The notes beneath the pieces are model-generated. The model saw nothing but the letters and a program-made list of their open reading frames with translations, did not search any database and was not told the DNA's origin. Made by a program: the position numbers and the translations under genes. Shown here in pieces: positions 43,673 to 52,670 of a stretch of DNA of 64,000 nucleotides. The stretch comes from Streptomyces sp. WM6378 (lineage in GTDB: Bacteria > Actinomycetota > Actinomycetes > Streptomycetales > Streptomycetaceae), in contig NZ_LGDD01000350.1 in NCBI RefSeq assembly GCF_001279695.1, forward strand, positions 62,001-126,000, in the 5' to 3' direction. Every line of letters begins with the position of its first letter. Positions within the stretch are counted from its first letter, which is position 1.

Positions 43673-44959
43673 ATGACGGTCACGACAACGCCGGTCAGGG
43701 AACTGCCCGACCGGGATGCCCTCGGCCGCCTGTACCGGGCCCGGCTCAGCAAAGGACGGGCAACGCTCGGCGAGATGTTCGGCGGCCATGTGGAGGTGGC
43801 GTCCGAGGGGGCCTGGGTCACCACGGCCGAGGGGCGCAAGTTCCTCAACTGCGGGGGCTACGGCGTCTTCATCACCGGCGCGAAGCACCCCACGGTGATG
43901 CGCCACGTACGGGAGCAGTTGGAGCGGCATCCGGTGTCGACGCGGCTCTTCATGGAGCCGCAGATCGCCCTCGCCGCCGACGCCCTGGTGTCCGTCGCCC
44001 CGCCGGGTCTCGAACGGGTGCACTTCGCGGGTTCGGGCGCCGAGGCGGTGGAGGCCGCGATCAAGGTGGCCCGCACGCGCGGCCGCACCCGGCTCGTCTC
44101 GATGGCGGACGGCTACCACGGCAAGACGATGGGCGCGCTCAGCCTCACCGGCAAGGACGTCTTCCAGGACCCCTTCCGGCCGCTGCTCCCGTCGGTCACG
44201 CATGTGCCGTACGGGGATGTGGACGCCCTGCGCAAGGAGCTCGCGGCCTGTCCGGGCGAGGCCTGCGTCTTCGTCGAACCGGTGCAGGGCGAGGCGGGCG
44301 TCGTCATTCCGTCGCCCGGCTATCTCGGCGCGGTCGAGAACGCCTGCCGCGAGTACGGAGCGCTGCTCGCCGTCGACGAGATCCAGACCGGCCTCGGCCG
44401 GCTCGGCACCTGGTGGGGCTGCGGGCCCGAGGGGGTGCGCCCCGATCTGCTGCTCGTCGGCAAGGGGCTCAGCGGCGGCGTGGTCCCGGTGTCCGCGGTG
44501 ATCGCGACACCGGAGGTGTTCGGCGCCTTCGACCGCGACCCGTATCTGCACACCTCGACGTTCTCGGGCGCGCCTCTGGCGATGGCCGCCGCGCGCGGCG
44601 CGATCGCCGCGCTGCGCGAGGACAACCTGGTCGGGCGGGCACGCATCCTGGGCGAGGAGATCCTGCGGGTCGTCGGCCGGATCGTACGCGGCCACTACGG
44701 GACGGTCGTGCGCGAGGTGCGCGGGCGCGGACTGATGCTGGGCATCGAGTTCACGGAGCCGGGCCCGGCGGGCGACCTGCTGATCGAACTGATCCAGCAC
44801 GGCGTCATCGCCAACCACTCGCTCAACTCCCACCTGGTCCTGCGGCTCACCCCGCCCGCGATCCTGTCCCGCGGCGATCTGGACTTCCTGTACGAGTCGG
44901 TGGACCGGGCCTGCCGGGCCCAGGCCGCCCGCTACACCCCGATCCCTGAAAGTGGCTGA
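43673..44959 (+). CDS. Class III PLP aminotransferase
   Basis: The 428-residue enzyme has the class III features: GSGAEAVEAAIKVAR near 122, YHGKTMGAL near 148, EPVQGEAGV near 205, AVDEIQTGLGR near 237 and the PLP lysine in VGKGLSGG near 264. It should convert an aldehyde to a primary amine, feeding the N-hydroxylase. The stop overlaps the next gene by 8 bp. Confidence 0.9.
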   Translation: MTVTTTPVRELPDRDALGRLYRARLSKGRATLGEMFGGHVEVASEGAWVTTAEGRKFLNCGGYGVFITGAKHPTVMRHVREQLERHPVSTRLFMEPQIALAADALVSVAPPGLERVHFAGSGAEAVEAAIKVARTRGRTRLVSMADGYHGKTMGALSLTGKDVFQDPFRPLLPSVTHVPYGDVDALRKELAACPGEACVFVEPVQGEAGVVIPSPGYLGAVENACREYGALLAVDEIQTGLGRLGTWWGCGPEGVRPDLLLVGKGLSGGVVPVSAVIATPEVFGAFDRDPYLHTSTFSGAPLAMAAARGAIAALREDNLVGRARILGEEILRVVGRIVRGHYGTVVREVRGRGLMLGIEFTEPGPAGDLLIELIQHGVIANHSLNSHLVLRLTPPAILSRGDLDFLYESVDRACRAQAARYTPIPESG

Positions 44960-45485
44960 GACAACCATGCGCAGCACGCAACTGAAGGTCCGCGTCGAGG
45001 CGGTCTGCCCCAACGCGGCGTACGACCGCATCAAGGACTACGCCCGCTACCCCGAACTCACTCCGGTCGTACGGTCAGTGACGGTCAGTGAGGTGACGGA
45101 CGAGGAAATACACAGCGACTGGGAGGTGTACTTCCGCAACGGCATCCTGCGCTGGACGGAGACCGACCGGTTCGACGAGGCGAAGCTGCGGATCTCCTTC
45201 CGTCAACTGGAGGGCGATTTCGCCGAGTTCACCGGCACGTGGTCGGTGACGCCGGACGGCGAGGGGTGTCTGGTGGACTTCGCAGCCGAGTTCGACTTCG
45301 GCATTCCGAGCCTCGCGGGCATTCTCGACCCTGTCGCGGCGCGCGTCCTGAAGGAAACCATCGGCGTGGTCGTCACCAGCCTCTTCGAGCGGGCCCATGT
45401 GGTCGGCGACGACCCGGTGGCGCGCTCGGTCGCCCGGGCCGCCGGGGGCGCGGCCCACCGGGACCTTCCCGGAGCGGCCGCCTGA
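44952..45485 (+). CDS. SRPBCC/cyclase-like START-fold protein
   Basis: The 177-residue protein matches the coenzyme Q-binding/polyketide cyclase (SRPBCC) pattern: YDRIKDYARYPEL near 25, FRNGILRWTETDRF near 60, and a terminal helix with SLFERAHVVG. It would hold a hydrophobic ligand in a helix-grip pocket. GTG 44,952 overlaps the aminotransferase; ATG 44,967 is an alternative start. The role in the pathway is unknown, perhaps carrying the alkyl intermediate. Confidence 0.72.
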   Translation: MAETTMRSTQLKVRVEAVCPNAAYDRIKDYARYPELTPVVRSVTVSEVTDEEIHSDWEVYFRNGILRWTETDRFDEAKLRISFRQLEGDFAEFTGTWSVTPDGEGCLVDFAAEFDFGIPSLAGILDPVAARVLKETIGVVVTSLFERAHVVGDDPVARSVARAAGGAAHRDLPGAAA

Positions 45486-45976
45486 TGGACGCGAAGAACC
45501 TCTTCGAGACGCCGGTGACCTATCGCCTCGTCCGCCTTGAGTGCGCGGTCGGGCTCGCGGTGGCCGCCGCGCTGCTCCTCGCCCACCTCGGCGAGGTGCG
45601 GTGGGGGGTGGCGGCCGCCTTGTTCGTGTACATCGACCTGGTCGGCTACATCCCGGGGGCGATCGCGCACCACCGCAGCCCGGGCGGCCGTATCCCGCAC
45701 GCCTATTACGTGCTCTACAACGTGATGCACAGCCTGGCCACGCAGACGCTGGTGGCGCTGGCGTGGATCTGGCTGTTCGGCGCCGAGTGGGCGCTGCTCG
45801 CGCTGCCGATCCACCTGTTCGGCGACCGGGCGATCTTCGGGAACTTCCTCAAACCGTTCGGCGTGAGCTTCGAACCCGTGGCGCACCCCGCGTACCAGCG
45901 CTTCAGCGGCGAGTACGCGGCCGGAACCACGGGCCGGGAGCGTCACGCGGTACGCCTCGGCGCGAGGTCGTCATGA
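45485..45976 (+). CDS. Small polytopic membrane protein (VlmO-like candidate)
   Basis: The 163-residue protein has about four hydrophobic helices and several histidines next to them (AIAHHRSPGG near 58, YNVMHSLATQ near 78, LPIHLFGDRAIFGNF near 105). In the valanimycin pathway the membrane protein VlmO rearranges the seryl-hydroxylamine ester to the N-N-bonded hydrazine. Size, membrane nature and neighbours fit, but similarity could not be tested. It is coupled at both ends (1-bp and 4-bp overlaps). Confidence 0.6.
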   Translation: MDAKNLFETPVTYRLVRLECAVGLAVAAALLLAHLGEVRWGVAAALFVYIDLVGYIPGAIAHHRSPGGRIPHAYYVLYNVMHSLATQTLVALAWIWLFGAEWALLALPIHLFGDRAIFGNFLKPFGVSFEPVAHPAYQRFSGEYAAGTTGRERHAVRLGARSS

Positions 45977-46455
45977 CGGCGCCGGGGAGCGTGTCCACGC
46001 GTACGGGCTGGCGGTTCGCGTCGGGGGTGTCCGTGCTGACCTGCGGGGCGGCGGACCGGGCGCACGGGGTCACGGTCAGCACCCTGTCCGTGGCCTCGGT
46101 CCACCCGCCGATGGTCTCGGTGGCGCTGCGTCGGGGCAGCCGGGGACTGGGGGCCCTGCTCACCGCGGGCCGCTTCGTGGTCAACGGCCTGTCGGTCCAA
46201 CAGGCCCCGCTGGCAAGGTACTTCGCCCGCAAGGACCGCAGCGAGGGGCTGGCCCTGTTCGGCCCCGAGGCCGAGTCGGCGTGGGAGACGTACACCGCCG
46301 ACGGGGTGCCGCTGCTCGCCGGAACGGTCGGCCGCCTGGAGTGCCGGATCGAGCGGACCGTGCCCGTCGGTGACCACGAACTGCTCATCGCCCGCGTGGT
46401 CGGCTCGTACCTCGGCAGCGGCACTCCCCTGCTCAACATCGACACCAGGAGATGA
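45973..46455 (+). CDS. Flavin reductase (VlmR-like)
   Basis: The 160-residue protein is of the HpaC/flavin-reductase-like fold: FASGVSVLTCG at 15-25, GVTVSTLSVASVHPPMVSV near 32-50, FVVNGLS near 68. It would supply reduced flavin to the ACAD-fold N-hydroxylase. It overlaps the genes on both sides by 4 bp. Confidence 0.88.
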   Translation: MTAPGSVSTRTGWRFASGVSVLTCGAADRAHGVTVSTLSVASVHPPMVSVALRRGSRGLGALLTAGRFVVNGLSVQQAPLARYFARKDRSEGLALFGPEAESAWETYTADGVPLLAGTVGRLECRIERTVPVGDHELLIARVVGSYLGSGTPLLNIDTRR

Positions 46456-47435
46456 ATCCGATGACCGACACCGAGAGCGCTCTCGGCGCGATTCCCGCCG
46501 AGGCCGACCGGGAGCGGGCGCCGTCCCTCGTGGACGGGGCCATGCGCCTTGAGCTGACGGCCGCCGACTGCGGCCTGCGGTACTGGCTGCGGGCCGTCCC
46601 GCAGGGCACGCTGCGCGGCCAGGTACTGGGCCACGCCGACGACGTCCGTCCACTGGCGGTGACCAGCGAGCCGGGGCCGCTGAACGACGCCCTCACCCAG
46701 GAGCTGGCGTTCCGCTCGATCGCCGAGGAGAAGGCGACCCGCGCGATCTCCTACCTGGTGGCGCTCGCACCCGATGTCGACAGCATGGAGTTCTACGCCA
46801 CCCAACTCCTGGACGAGGCACGGCATTCGATGGTGTTCCGTTCTCATCTGACCTCCCTGGGCGTGGCCGAGCCCGAGCTGTGGCCGACGGTGGAACGGCT
46901 GGCCGGCGCGGACCGCGAGGCCGTGCTGGCGCCGCTGGAAGCGCTCGGGCTGCGGGTGCTGCGCGACGAGAGCGACTTCATCGGGGGCGTGGTCGTCCTG
47001 ACCATCCTGGTCGAGGGGGTGCTCGCGCCCGCGGCGGAGCTCAGCGAGCGCAAGTGGCGGATCTTCGACCCGGCGGCCGCCGACATCGAGCGGGGCGCGG
47101 CCATCGACGAGATCCGGCATCTCACGGTGGGCAGCTCGATCGCCCGCGAACACCTCCTCACCCATCCCGGCGACAAGCCCCGCATCCTCGAACTGATCGA
47201 GCGGGGACGGGAGTTGTGGAGTTCGCTCCCCGCCACGGACATGATCTTCCGCCGCGAGTCCCTGTTCCAGGAGGGGCTGCGCAAACACGCCGAGCTGGCC
47301 GGCGACTACGAGATCTGGCCGGGCCGACGCCTGGTGGACACCGATGTCGAGGAACGCATGACGACCGCGCTCGGCTGGGCGGACGCCATGCAGCGCCGCC
47401 GCCTGGAGTACATGGGCCTGGTGGAGGCCCTGTGA
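46452..47435 (+). CDS. Ferritin-like diiron oxygenase (VlmB-like)
   Basis: The 327-residue helical protein shows a diiron pattern: Glu in AEEKATRA near 91, DEARHSMVF near 120 (ExxH), Glu in ILVEGVLAP near 193, and DEIRHLTVG near 223 (ExxRH). These match AurF/VlmB-type non-heme diiron enzymes. VlmB oxidises the hydrazine by four electrons to the azoxy group. It is the last gene of the operon, coupled to the flavin reductase. Confidence 0.8.
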   Translation: MNPMTDTESALGAIPAEADRERAPSLVDGAMRLELTAADCGLRYWLRAVPQGTLRGQVLGHADDVRPLAVTSEPGPLNDALTQELAFRSIAEEKATRAISYLVALAPDVDSMEFYATQLLDEARHSMVFRSHLTSLGVAEPELWPTVERLAGADREAVLAPLEALGLRVLRDESDFIGGVVVLTILVEGVLAPAAELSERKWRIFDPAAADIERGAAIDEIRHLTVGSSIAREHLLTHPGDKPRILELIERGRELWSSLPATDMIFRRESLFQEGLRKHAELAGDYEIWPGRRLVDTDVEERMTTALGWADAMQRRRLEYMGLVEAL

Positions 47436-47471
47436 CGCCCCCCCCGCACCGTAGGCAACTGGGCCCGTTCT

Positions 47472-48206
47472 TCAGCGCGTTCGGGCTTGGTCCGCCAGGG
47501 CACGTACGACCGCCGCGGCAGCCACGGCGTGCCCTCGGCCGTTGAGCCGGCCCGGATGCGCACTCCACAGCCGCTTGGCGTCGATGCCCTTCTCGTACGC
47601 CATCAGGTCGATGTGCAAGGCTCCATGACGGAGCGTCACCACCGTGACCCGCTCGACGAGAAGACGCTGCCGGGTGCGGATCCGGTCGCGCTGGGCGTCG
47701 GCCACCTGGCCGGAGCCGGACCAGTCGAAGGGGCTGACCACCGCGGCGTCCCGGCAGGTCGCCCCTTTCAACGAGGCCAGGATCCGGCTGAGTTCGGACT
47801 CCACCACATCGGGGTCGAAGCTCCGGGCCCGCAGATCGGCCCCGCCACAGGCCAGTACCGCGAGGTCCGCCTCGAAGGCCAGTGCCTGCGCGAGCTGCCG
47901 GGACCGCACCTCGGACAGGACCAGATCGCGCCGGGGGCGCAAGGACAGGCAGGCGAGTTCGGGCGGCCCGGCCTGCCTGAGCAGGCAGGCCACCCGCTCG
48001 GGCCAGGGTTTCGCCCGGTGATCGCGGACCACGGCGACGGGCGCCGGGCGCGCCTCGCAGCCGCCGAACACCACGGCCCGCCGCCACGGCAGGCCCACGA
48101 GCAGCTCCTCGGCCTCGCCCGGTCGCAGAACCTGCGGATCAAGACCGTGCGGATCGGGACCGTTTGGATCGTGATCCTCCATGACGTTACCTCGCTCATC
48201 ACTCAA
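47472..48206 (-). CDS. SGNH-hydrolase-like protein with degenerate motifs
   Basis: The 244-residue protein keeps the SGNH spacing (AVVFGGCEARP near 46, LAVLACGGADLRA near 118, HPGRLNGRGHAVA near 218). The GDSx motif reads GGCE, GxND reads GGAD, and the Asp of DxxH is Ser. A classical serine esterase is unlikely, although a Cys occupies the nucleophile region. Its ATG overlaps the MmgE/PrpD stop by 4 bp, so it is the third gene of the minus-strand operon. Confidence 0.6.
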   Translation of the reverse strand: MSDERGNVMEDHDPNGPDPHGLDPQVLRPGEAEELLVGLPWRRAVVFGGCEARPAPVAVVRDHRAKPWPERVACLLRQAGPPELACLSLRPRRDLVLSEVRSRQLAQALAFEADLAVLACGGADLRARSFDPDVVESELSRILASLKGATCRDAAVVSPFDWSGSGQVADAQRDRIRTRQRLLVERVTVVTLRHGALHIDLMAYEKGIDAKRLWSAHPGRLNGRGHAVAAAAVVRALADQARTR

Positions 48207-50278
48207 CTTGCACCCTCATCAAGGGAGTTGATCCGAGCAGCGTGCCCCGGCAGTTGCTCCTCGGCCCGCATGCGAACGATCTCTCCCCATGGGACGACCC
48301 CGCCGAACACCTCCTCCCCGGCCCCGTTCACGAGCCGCACCCGCACGTCGGCGGACCGGCGCCGGTCCGGGGTGCGGGCGAGCAGACCGACCAGCTCCGC
48401 GGCGTTCCGCCGGACGAGCTCGGCCAACACGGCCCGGTCCGCCGCCGCGATGAGCGCGTCGATCGCCGCGGGGTCGGCGGCCGCGCAATTGTCGAGCACC
48501 GGCGCCGCCGCCCCGTCCAGCACCTGCCGCGCGGTGTCCGCCAACAGGCGGTCACCGAGGGCGAGATGAGCGAGCGCCCGGTCCGCTTCGCCCCCAGCAC
48601 CGCCACCCGGTTCGGCGCCGCCGCCGATGCCGATCCGGGAGGCCATGGCACGGAACAACCCGTCGTACGCCGACTCAAGGCCGGTCGTGTCCCACATGAC
48701 CTCGGACTTCCGGAGCCGTGACGGCTCGGACTCCCCCGTCCAGGCATCGGGGCTCGCGGCCGCCGGTCGCCCGGAATGAACCCGCCGAGGCACCCCATCG
48801 CCCAGATCACCCAGCGCCAGCTCGACGAGACGTTGAACCCCCGACGGATCCAACTCTGCCAGATTGTCCACGAGTTCGATGACTTCCGGCTTGCCTCCAC
48901 AGCGCAGGAACTTGCGGCGGGCCAGTTCCTCATGGCCCGGCCCGTCCGTACTGCCCGCCGCACCCACGGCGGCGCGGCGCTCGGCCCTGAGCTCGCGGCC
49001 GTCGCGCAACCGTACGGTGACCCGGGCGCCCAGGTCCTTCGTCGCCCAGCGGAAGTCGTCCGCCGGGGCCAGCCAGTCCGGCGGCAGCGCGTCGACGGCT
49101 TCCCGGCCCGCCGACCCGGCCCAGCCTGCGGCCCGCCGCCCCGCGCGCCGCAGCGCCTGCCCCAGCGGGGCCGTGCCGAGCAGCGCAGCCCGGCTCAGCG
49201 CGGGGTCGTGGACGGTCCGCACCTTCGCGGCGAGCGCCCAGCGCTCCGGCCGGGCCACGTCGGGCGGCGCGAGGTCGGCGGGTTCCAGGGATCCGGTCAG
49301 CAGGGCGGTCGCCACGTTGTAGGGCACGGAGAAGTTGAGGCCGGCGACGCTGGAGCGGGGACCGATCGACTCGGAGCGGGTGAGCCGGTCGAGGCCGCTG
49401 GTGAAGAGCGAGCCCTCGACCACGACCTCGGCGATGTCGTCCGCCGTCAACTCCCCTATTTCCGAATGGAGTTGAGCCGCGCAGTCGATGGCAGCACCGA
49501 GGTAGGCGCTGCCGGGGTGGACCTTGTACGAGAGTGTCTCGGTGTACCAGAGCGTCCCGAGACCGCCCACCACCTCCTCGGGCAGCGGCAGGGCGGCGAA
49601 CCGGTGCAGGAAACCCTGGGGGTGTTCGAGGACGTCCGCCGGGCCGCTGAGCCCCGCGCGGGCGCCGTCGCAGGCGCCGAGGCCGATGCGTACCGGGACG
49701 GCGGCCGTGTACAGCTTGGCGTCGGTGGTGAGGAAGCCGCGCGGGAGCGTCCAGGTGGGGGTGGTGAAGGCGAGTCCCAGCGCGTTCACCCAGGTGTCGG
49801 CGCGGGCGCCCTCGGCGCGCAGCCGGCCTGCCACCGCGCCCGCGAGGTGGGTGTGCCCGGCGGTCTGGCCCCGGAACGGGCCGAGCGTGGCGGCGGCGGT
49901 GATGCGTGCCGCGCATTCGTTGGCCGCCAGGATCGCGGTGGCGAGCCGCCGCCCGTCGAGGCCGAGCGGCCTGGCGTACACCAGGGGGACGTTGACGCAG
50001 GAGTGGGAGAGGTGGCCGGCGTACGCGGTGTCGTCGAAGTCCAGGCAGATGGTGGCCATGGCCAGGGAGTGCGCGGCGCGCTCGGGATCGTCCTGGAGGG
50101 GGCTCCCGTACGCCTGGCCGATCTTGGCGCCGAGCGGATGGCCGTATCCGGCGCGGGCGGCGGCGAGCTGGCTGAGCAGCTGGCTCCTGAGGTGGGCGAC
50201 GACTCGGTCCGGGGCCTCCGTGGCATCCAACTGGCTTGCCCAGGAGGCGAGTTGGGCCAGCAGCGGGGACTCGCTCAT
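48203..50278 (-). CDS. MmgE/PrpD-family dehydratase, VlmK-like, extended
   Basis: The 691-residue protein begins with an MmgE/PrpD region (SQLAAARAGYGHPLG near 35, CLDFDDTAYAGHLSHSC near 75, AANECAARITAAA near 115, LSYKVHPGSAYLG near 235). This is the family of 2-methylcitrate dehydratase and of VlmK, which eliminates phosphate from valanimycin hydrate phosphate. Typical members have 450-500 residues; here about 190 extra C-terminal residues form no recognised domain. The start overlaps the exporter stop by 4 bp. Confidence 0.82.
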   Translation of the reverse strand: MSESPLLAQLASWASQLDATEAPDRVVAHLRSQLLSQLAAARAGYGHPLGAKIGQAYGSPLQDDPERAAHSLAMATICLDFDDTAYAGHLSHSCVNVPLVYARPLGLDGRRLATAILAANECAARITAAATLGPFRGQTAGHTHLAGAVAGRLRAEGARADTWVNALGLAFTTPTWTLPRGFLTTDAKLYTAAVPVRIGLGACDGARAGLSGPADVLEHPQGFLHRFAALPLPEEVVGGLGTLWYTETLSYKVHPGSAYLGAAIDCAAQLHSEIGELTADDIAEVVVEGSLFTSGLDRLTRSESIGPRSSVAGLNFSVPYNVATALLTGSLEPADLAPPDVARPERWALAAKVRTVHDPALSRAALLGTAPLGQALRRAGRRAAGWAGSAGREAVDALPPDWLAPADDFRWATKDLGARVTVRLRDGRELRAERRAAVGAAGSTDGPGHEELARRKFLRCGGKPEVIELVDNLAELDPSGVQRLVELALGDLGDGVPRRVHSGRPAAASPDAWTGESEPSRLRKSEVMWDTTGLESAYDGLFRAMASRIGIGGGAEPGGGAGGEADRALAHLALGDRLLADTARQVLDGAAAPVLDNCAAADPAAIDALIAAADRAVLAELVRRNAAELVGLLARTPDRRRSADVRVRLVNGAGEEVFGGVVPWGEIVRMRAEEQLPGHAARINSLDEGAS

Positions 50279-51867
50279 CGCCGCCTCCCCTCCATGGCGG
50301 CCTCGGGCCGCGCCGCCTCGGCCCGCTTCGGTGCGCTGTCGCCACCTCGGCCGCGCAGGAGGACCAGGGCGCACAGGCCGCCGACGAGGGTGCCCGCGGC
50401 CGCGACGTCCATCACCAGGTGCATGCCGTCGATGAAGACGGGACCGACGGCGTCCATGACGGTGCGGCGCGTGCCGGGGGGCAGCATGGCCGCCTGCGAC
50501 AGGTCGCCGCCGCTGAGCTGGTCGTAGGCCCGGTCGCGGACCTGCTGCGGGAGGGGGGCCGCCGAGAGCGCTCTTGGCAGGGCGTCCCGCAGGTGGCGAA
50601 GGAGCAGCGCGCCGGCGAGCGCGACGCCGAACACCGCGCCGACCTGCCGGAAGGTGTTGGAGATGCCGGATGCCGTGCCCGCCTGCTCGGGCGGGACCGA
50701 GCCGAGCAGGGCGACCGTGGCCGGGGCGCCGGTGAAGGAGACACCGACGCCGAGCAGCGCCAGGGCCCACCAGTAGCCGCCGAATCCGGTGTCCACGTCC
50801 AGCGCGGTCAGGCCGTAGAGGCCGGCCGCGGACAGGACGGATCCGGCGACGATGGGCCACCGGGACCCGGCCCGGGCCGCGACCACGCTCGCGGCGAACG
50901 AGGCGATCATGATGGGTACGGTCAGTGCGAGGAAGCGGACGCCGGTCTCCACACTGCTCAGCCCCTGGAGGCTCTGCAGCACGAGCGTCAGCAGGAAGAT
51001 CGCGGCGAACAGGCCGAAGAGGCTGAGGAAGTTGACGGCTCCGGCGACCGCGACGACCGGGCTGCGGAAGAGTTTCAGGGGGAGCATCGGGTCGGGCCTG
51101 CGCAGTTCCCAGAACACGAACAGCACAAGCGTCACCGCACAGAGCGCGAACGATCCGACGATGAGCGCCGAGGCCCAGCCCCTGCTGTTGCCCTCGATGA
51201 GCGCGTAGGCGAGGGCTGCGATCGCGGCGATGAACAACGCCTGCCCCACCAGGTCGAGTTGGCGGGCGCGCGGGGCGCGGTTCTCGGTGAGCAGCCGGGC
51301 GAGCACGAGTGCGGCGAGCACACCGATGGGCACGTTGATCCAGAAGATGCTCTGCCAGCCGACGTGGTCGACGAGCACCCCGCCGGCCACGGGACCGGCG
51401 GAGAGCGCGACCCCGCCGACGCCGGCCCAGATGCCGATGGCCTTGGCCCGGGCAGCCGGTTCGGGGTAGGCGGCGGAGACCAGGGCGAGCGACACCGGGA
51501 TCATGACGGAGCCGCAGACGCCCTGGAGGGCCCGGCCCACGAGCAGCACGCCGATGGATCCGGCGAGCGCGCACATCACCGAGCTGAGGGTGAAGCCGAC
51601 GAGACCGCCGAGGAAGAGCTTCTTGCGGCCGAGGACGTCCCCGAGGGTGCCCGAGGTGAGCAGCAGGCAGGCGAACGCGAGCGCGTAGGCGTCCACGATC
51701 CACTGCAACTGGGTTATTCCTGCGGTGAGTTCGTGCTGGATGTCCGGCAGGGCCACGTTCACGATCGTGGCGTCGAGGTACACCATGAACACGCCGAAGC
51801 AGAGGAAGGCGAGCAGCAGCCCCTTCCTGGGGGCGTGCGCTGGGCCGGCGCCGATGGTCTCGCTCAT
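50275..51867 (-). CDS. DHA2-type MFS exporter (VlmF-like)
   Basis: The 530-residue protein has about 14 transmembrane helices and the EmrB/QacA signature LDATIVNVALPDIQ near 31, plus the motif A-like LGDVLGRKKLFLGG near 72. It should export the final product by proton antiport and protect the cell. It heads the minus-strand operon, with GAGGAT before the ATG, and is divergent from a TetR gene with paired operators between. Confidence 0.9.
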   Translation of the reverse strand: MSETIGAGPAHAPRKGLLLAFLCFGVFMVYLDATIVNVALPDIQHELTAGITQLQWIVDAYALAFACLLLTSGTLGDVLGRKKLFLGGLVGFTLSSVMCALAGSIGVLLVGRALQGVCGSVMIPVSLALVSAAYPEPAARAKAIGIWAGVGGVALSAGPVAGGVLVDHVGWQSIFWINVPIGVLAALVLARLLTENRAPRARQLDLVGQALFIAAIAALAYALIEGNSRGWASALIVGSFALCAVTLVLFVFWELRRPDPMLPLKLFRSPVVAVAGAVNFLSLFGLFAAIFLLTLVLQSLQGLSSVETGVRFLALTVPIMIASFAASVVAARAGSRWPIVAGSVLSAAGLYGLTALDVDTGFGGYWWALALLGVGVSFTGAPATVALLGSVPPEQAGTASGISNTFRQVGAVFGVALAGALLLRHLRDALPRALSAAPLPQQVRDRAYDQLSGGDLSQAAMLPPGTRRTVMDAVGPVFIDGMHLVMDVAAAGTLVGGLCALVLLRGRGGDSAPKRAEAARPEAAMEGRRR

Positions 51868-51918
51868 TGCGGATCCTCACACGAGGGGGTCCGGGGACGG
51901 TCTGGCACTCGCAACATA

Positions 51919-51965
51919 ATGACCGACGGTCAGTCAGTCAATGCGCAATGACTGGCGGTCAGTCA
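51919..51965. promoter_or_regulatory. Paired TetR operators
   Basis: Two 18-bp direct copies, ATGACCGACGGTCAGTCA (51,919) and ATGACTGGCGGTCAGTCA (51,948), lie 29 bp apart. Each contains a TGACYGNCGGTCA dyad. They fill the 150-bp gap between the exporter and the TetR gene and should bind the TetR protein encoded at 52,018. Confidence 0.72.
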
Positions 51966-52017
51966 CCATGAGGGTAGATTGGGCCATGACCAACTCCCCG
52001 TGACCGGAGGCGAGTTC

Positions 52018-52647
52018 ATGGCCGCCAGCAGCACCCCGAGCCGTCCGCGCCGCAAGCGGGTGACCAGGAGCCCCGAGGACCGCCGCGCCGCGCTGCTGAG
52101 CGGCGCCGCCGAGGTCTTCCGCGAGAAGGGCTTCGCCGACGCCACCGTCGCCGAGCTCGCCGAGGCGGGCGAGGTCGCGAAGGGCACGTTCTACCTCTAC
52201 TTCGACTCCAAGGACCATCTGCTCGGCGCGATGTGGGAGGAGTACGTCGACCGGTTCCTGGTGACCACCCGGGCGCTCCTCGACGAGGGCGGGGCCTGGT
52301 GGCCGACGCTCGACCGGCTGGTGCGCGCGCTGGTGGCGCACTCCGTCGAGAACGCCGAGCTGCACCGCGTCGTCTACCGCTCCGCGAACGCCAAGTCCCT
52401 TGATCTGTGCCGGAGTTCGAACCAGCGGGTCATCGACCTGATGGCGGAGTTCATCGGCCGCGGCGCACTCGCGGGCGCGTTCCGGGCCGGGGACGTGGGG
52501 CTCGCCTGCCGCATGCTGTTCCACGGGGCGCACGGGCTGCTCGACGACTTGATCAGCAGCACGGAGCCCATCGACGTGGAGGCGGTCACGGCCGCCGTCC
52601 TCGAACTGGCCCACCGCGGCCTGGGCGCGCCGGAGCCGACCGCCTGA
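52018..52647 (+). CDS. TetR-family regulator of the exporter operon
   Basis: The 209-residue protein has a TetR helix-turn-helix (ATVAELAEAGEVAKGTFYLYF, about 42-62) after a basic N-terminus, and a helical ligand domain. ATG follows GGAGG by about 7 bases. Likely it represses itself and the divergent exporter until the product or an intermediate binds. Confidence 0.9.
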   Translation: MAASSTPSRPRRKRVTRSPEDRRAALLSGAAEVFREKGFADATVAELAEAGEVAKGTFYLYFDSKDHLLGAMWEEYVDRFLVTTRALLDEGGAWWPTLDRLVRALVAHSVENAELHRVVYRSANAKSLDLCRSSNQRVIDLMAEFIGRGALAGAFRAGDVGLACRMLFHGAHGLLDDLISSTEPIDVEAVTAAVLELAHRGLGAPEPTA

Positions 52648-52670
52648 GACCGCCCCGTGCGCGGTCTCAG
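52644..52670 (+). terminator. Stem overlapping the TetR stop codon
   Basis: CTGAGACCGC (52,644-52,653) pairs perfectly with GCGGTCTCAG (52,661-52,670) around a 7-base loop. It may terminate the TetR transcript. Its right arm is also the first unit of the heptad array that follows. Confidence 0.5.

Noticed and set aside
48203..51880. 1225-codon minus-strand frame as one giant protein
   Set aside because: The first 500 codons are an out-of-frame reading of the MFS exporter. The real MmgE/PrpD gene begins at ATG 50,278, coupled to the exporter stop.
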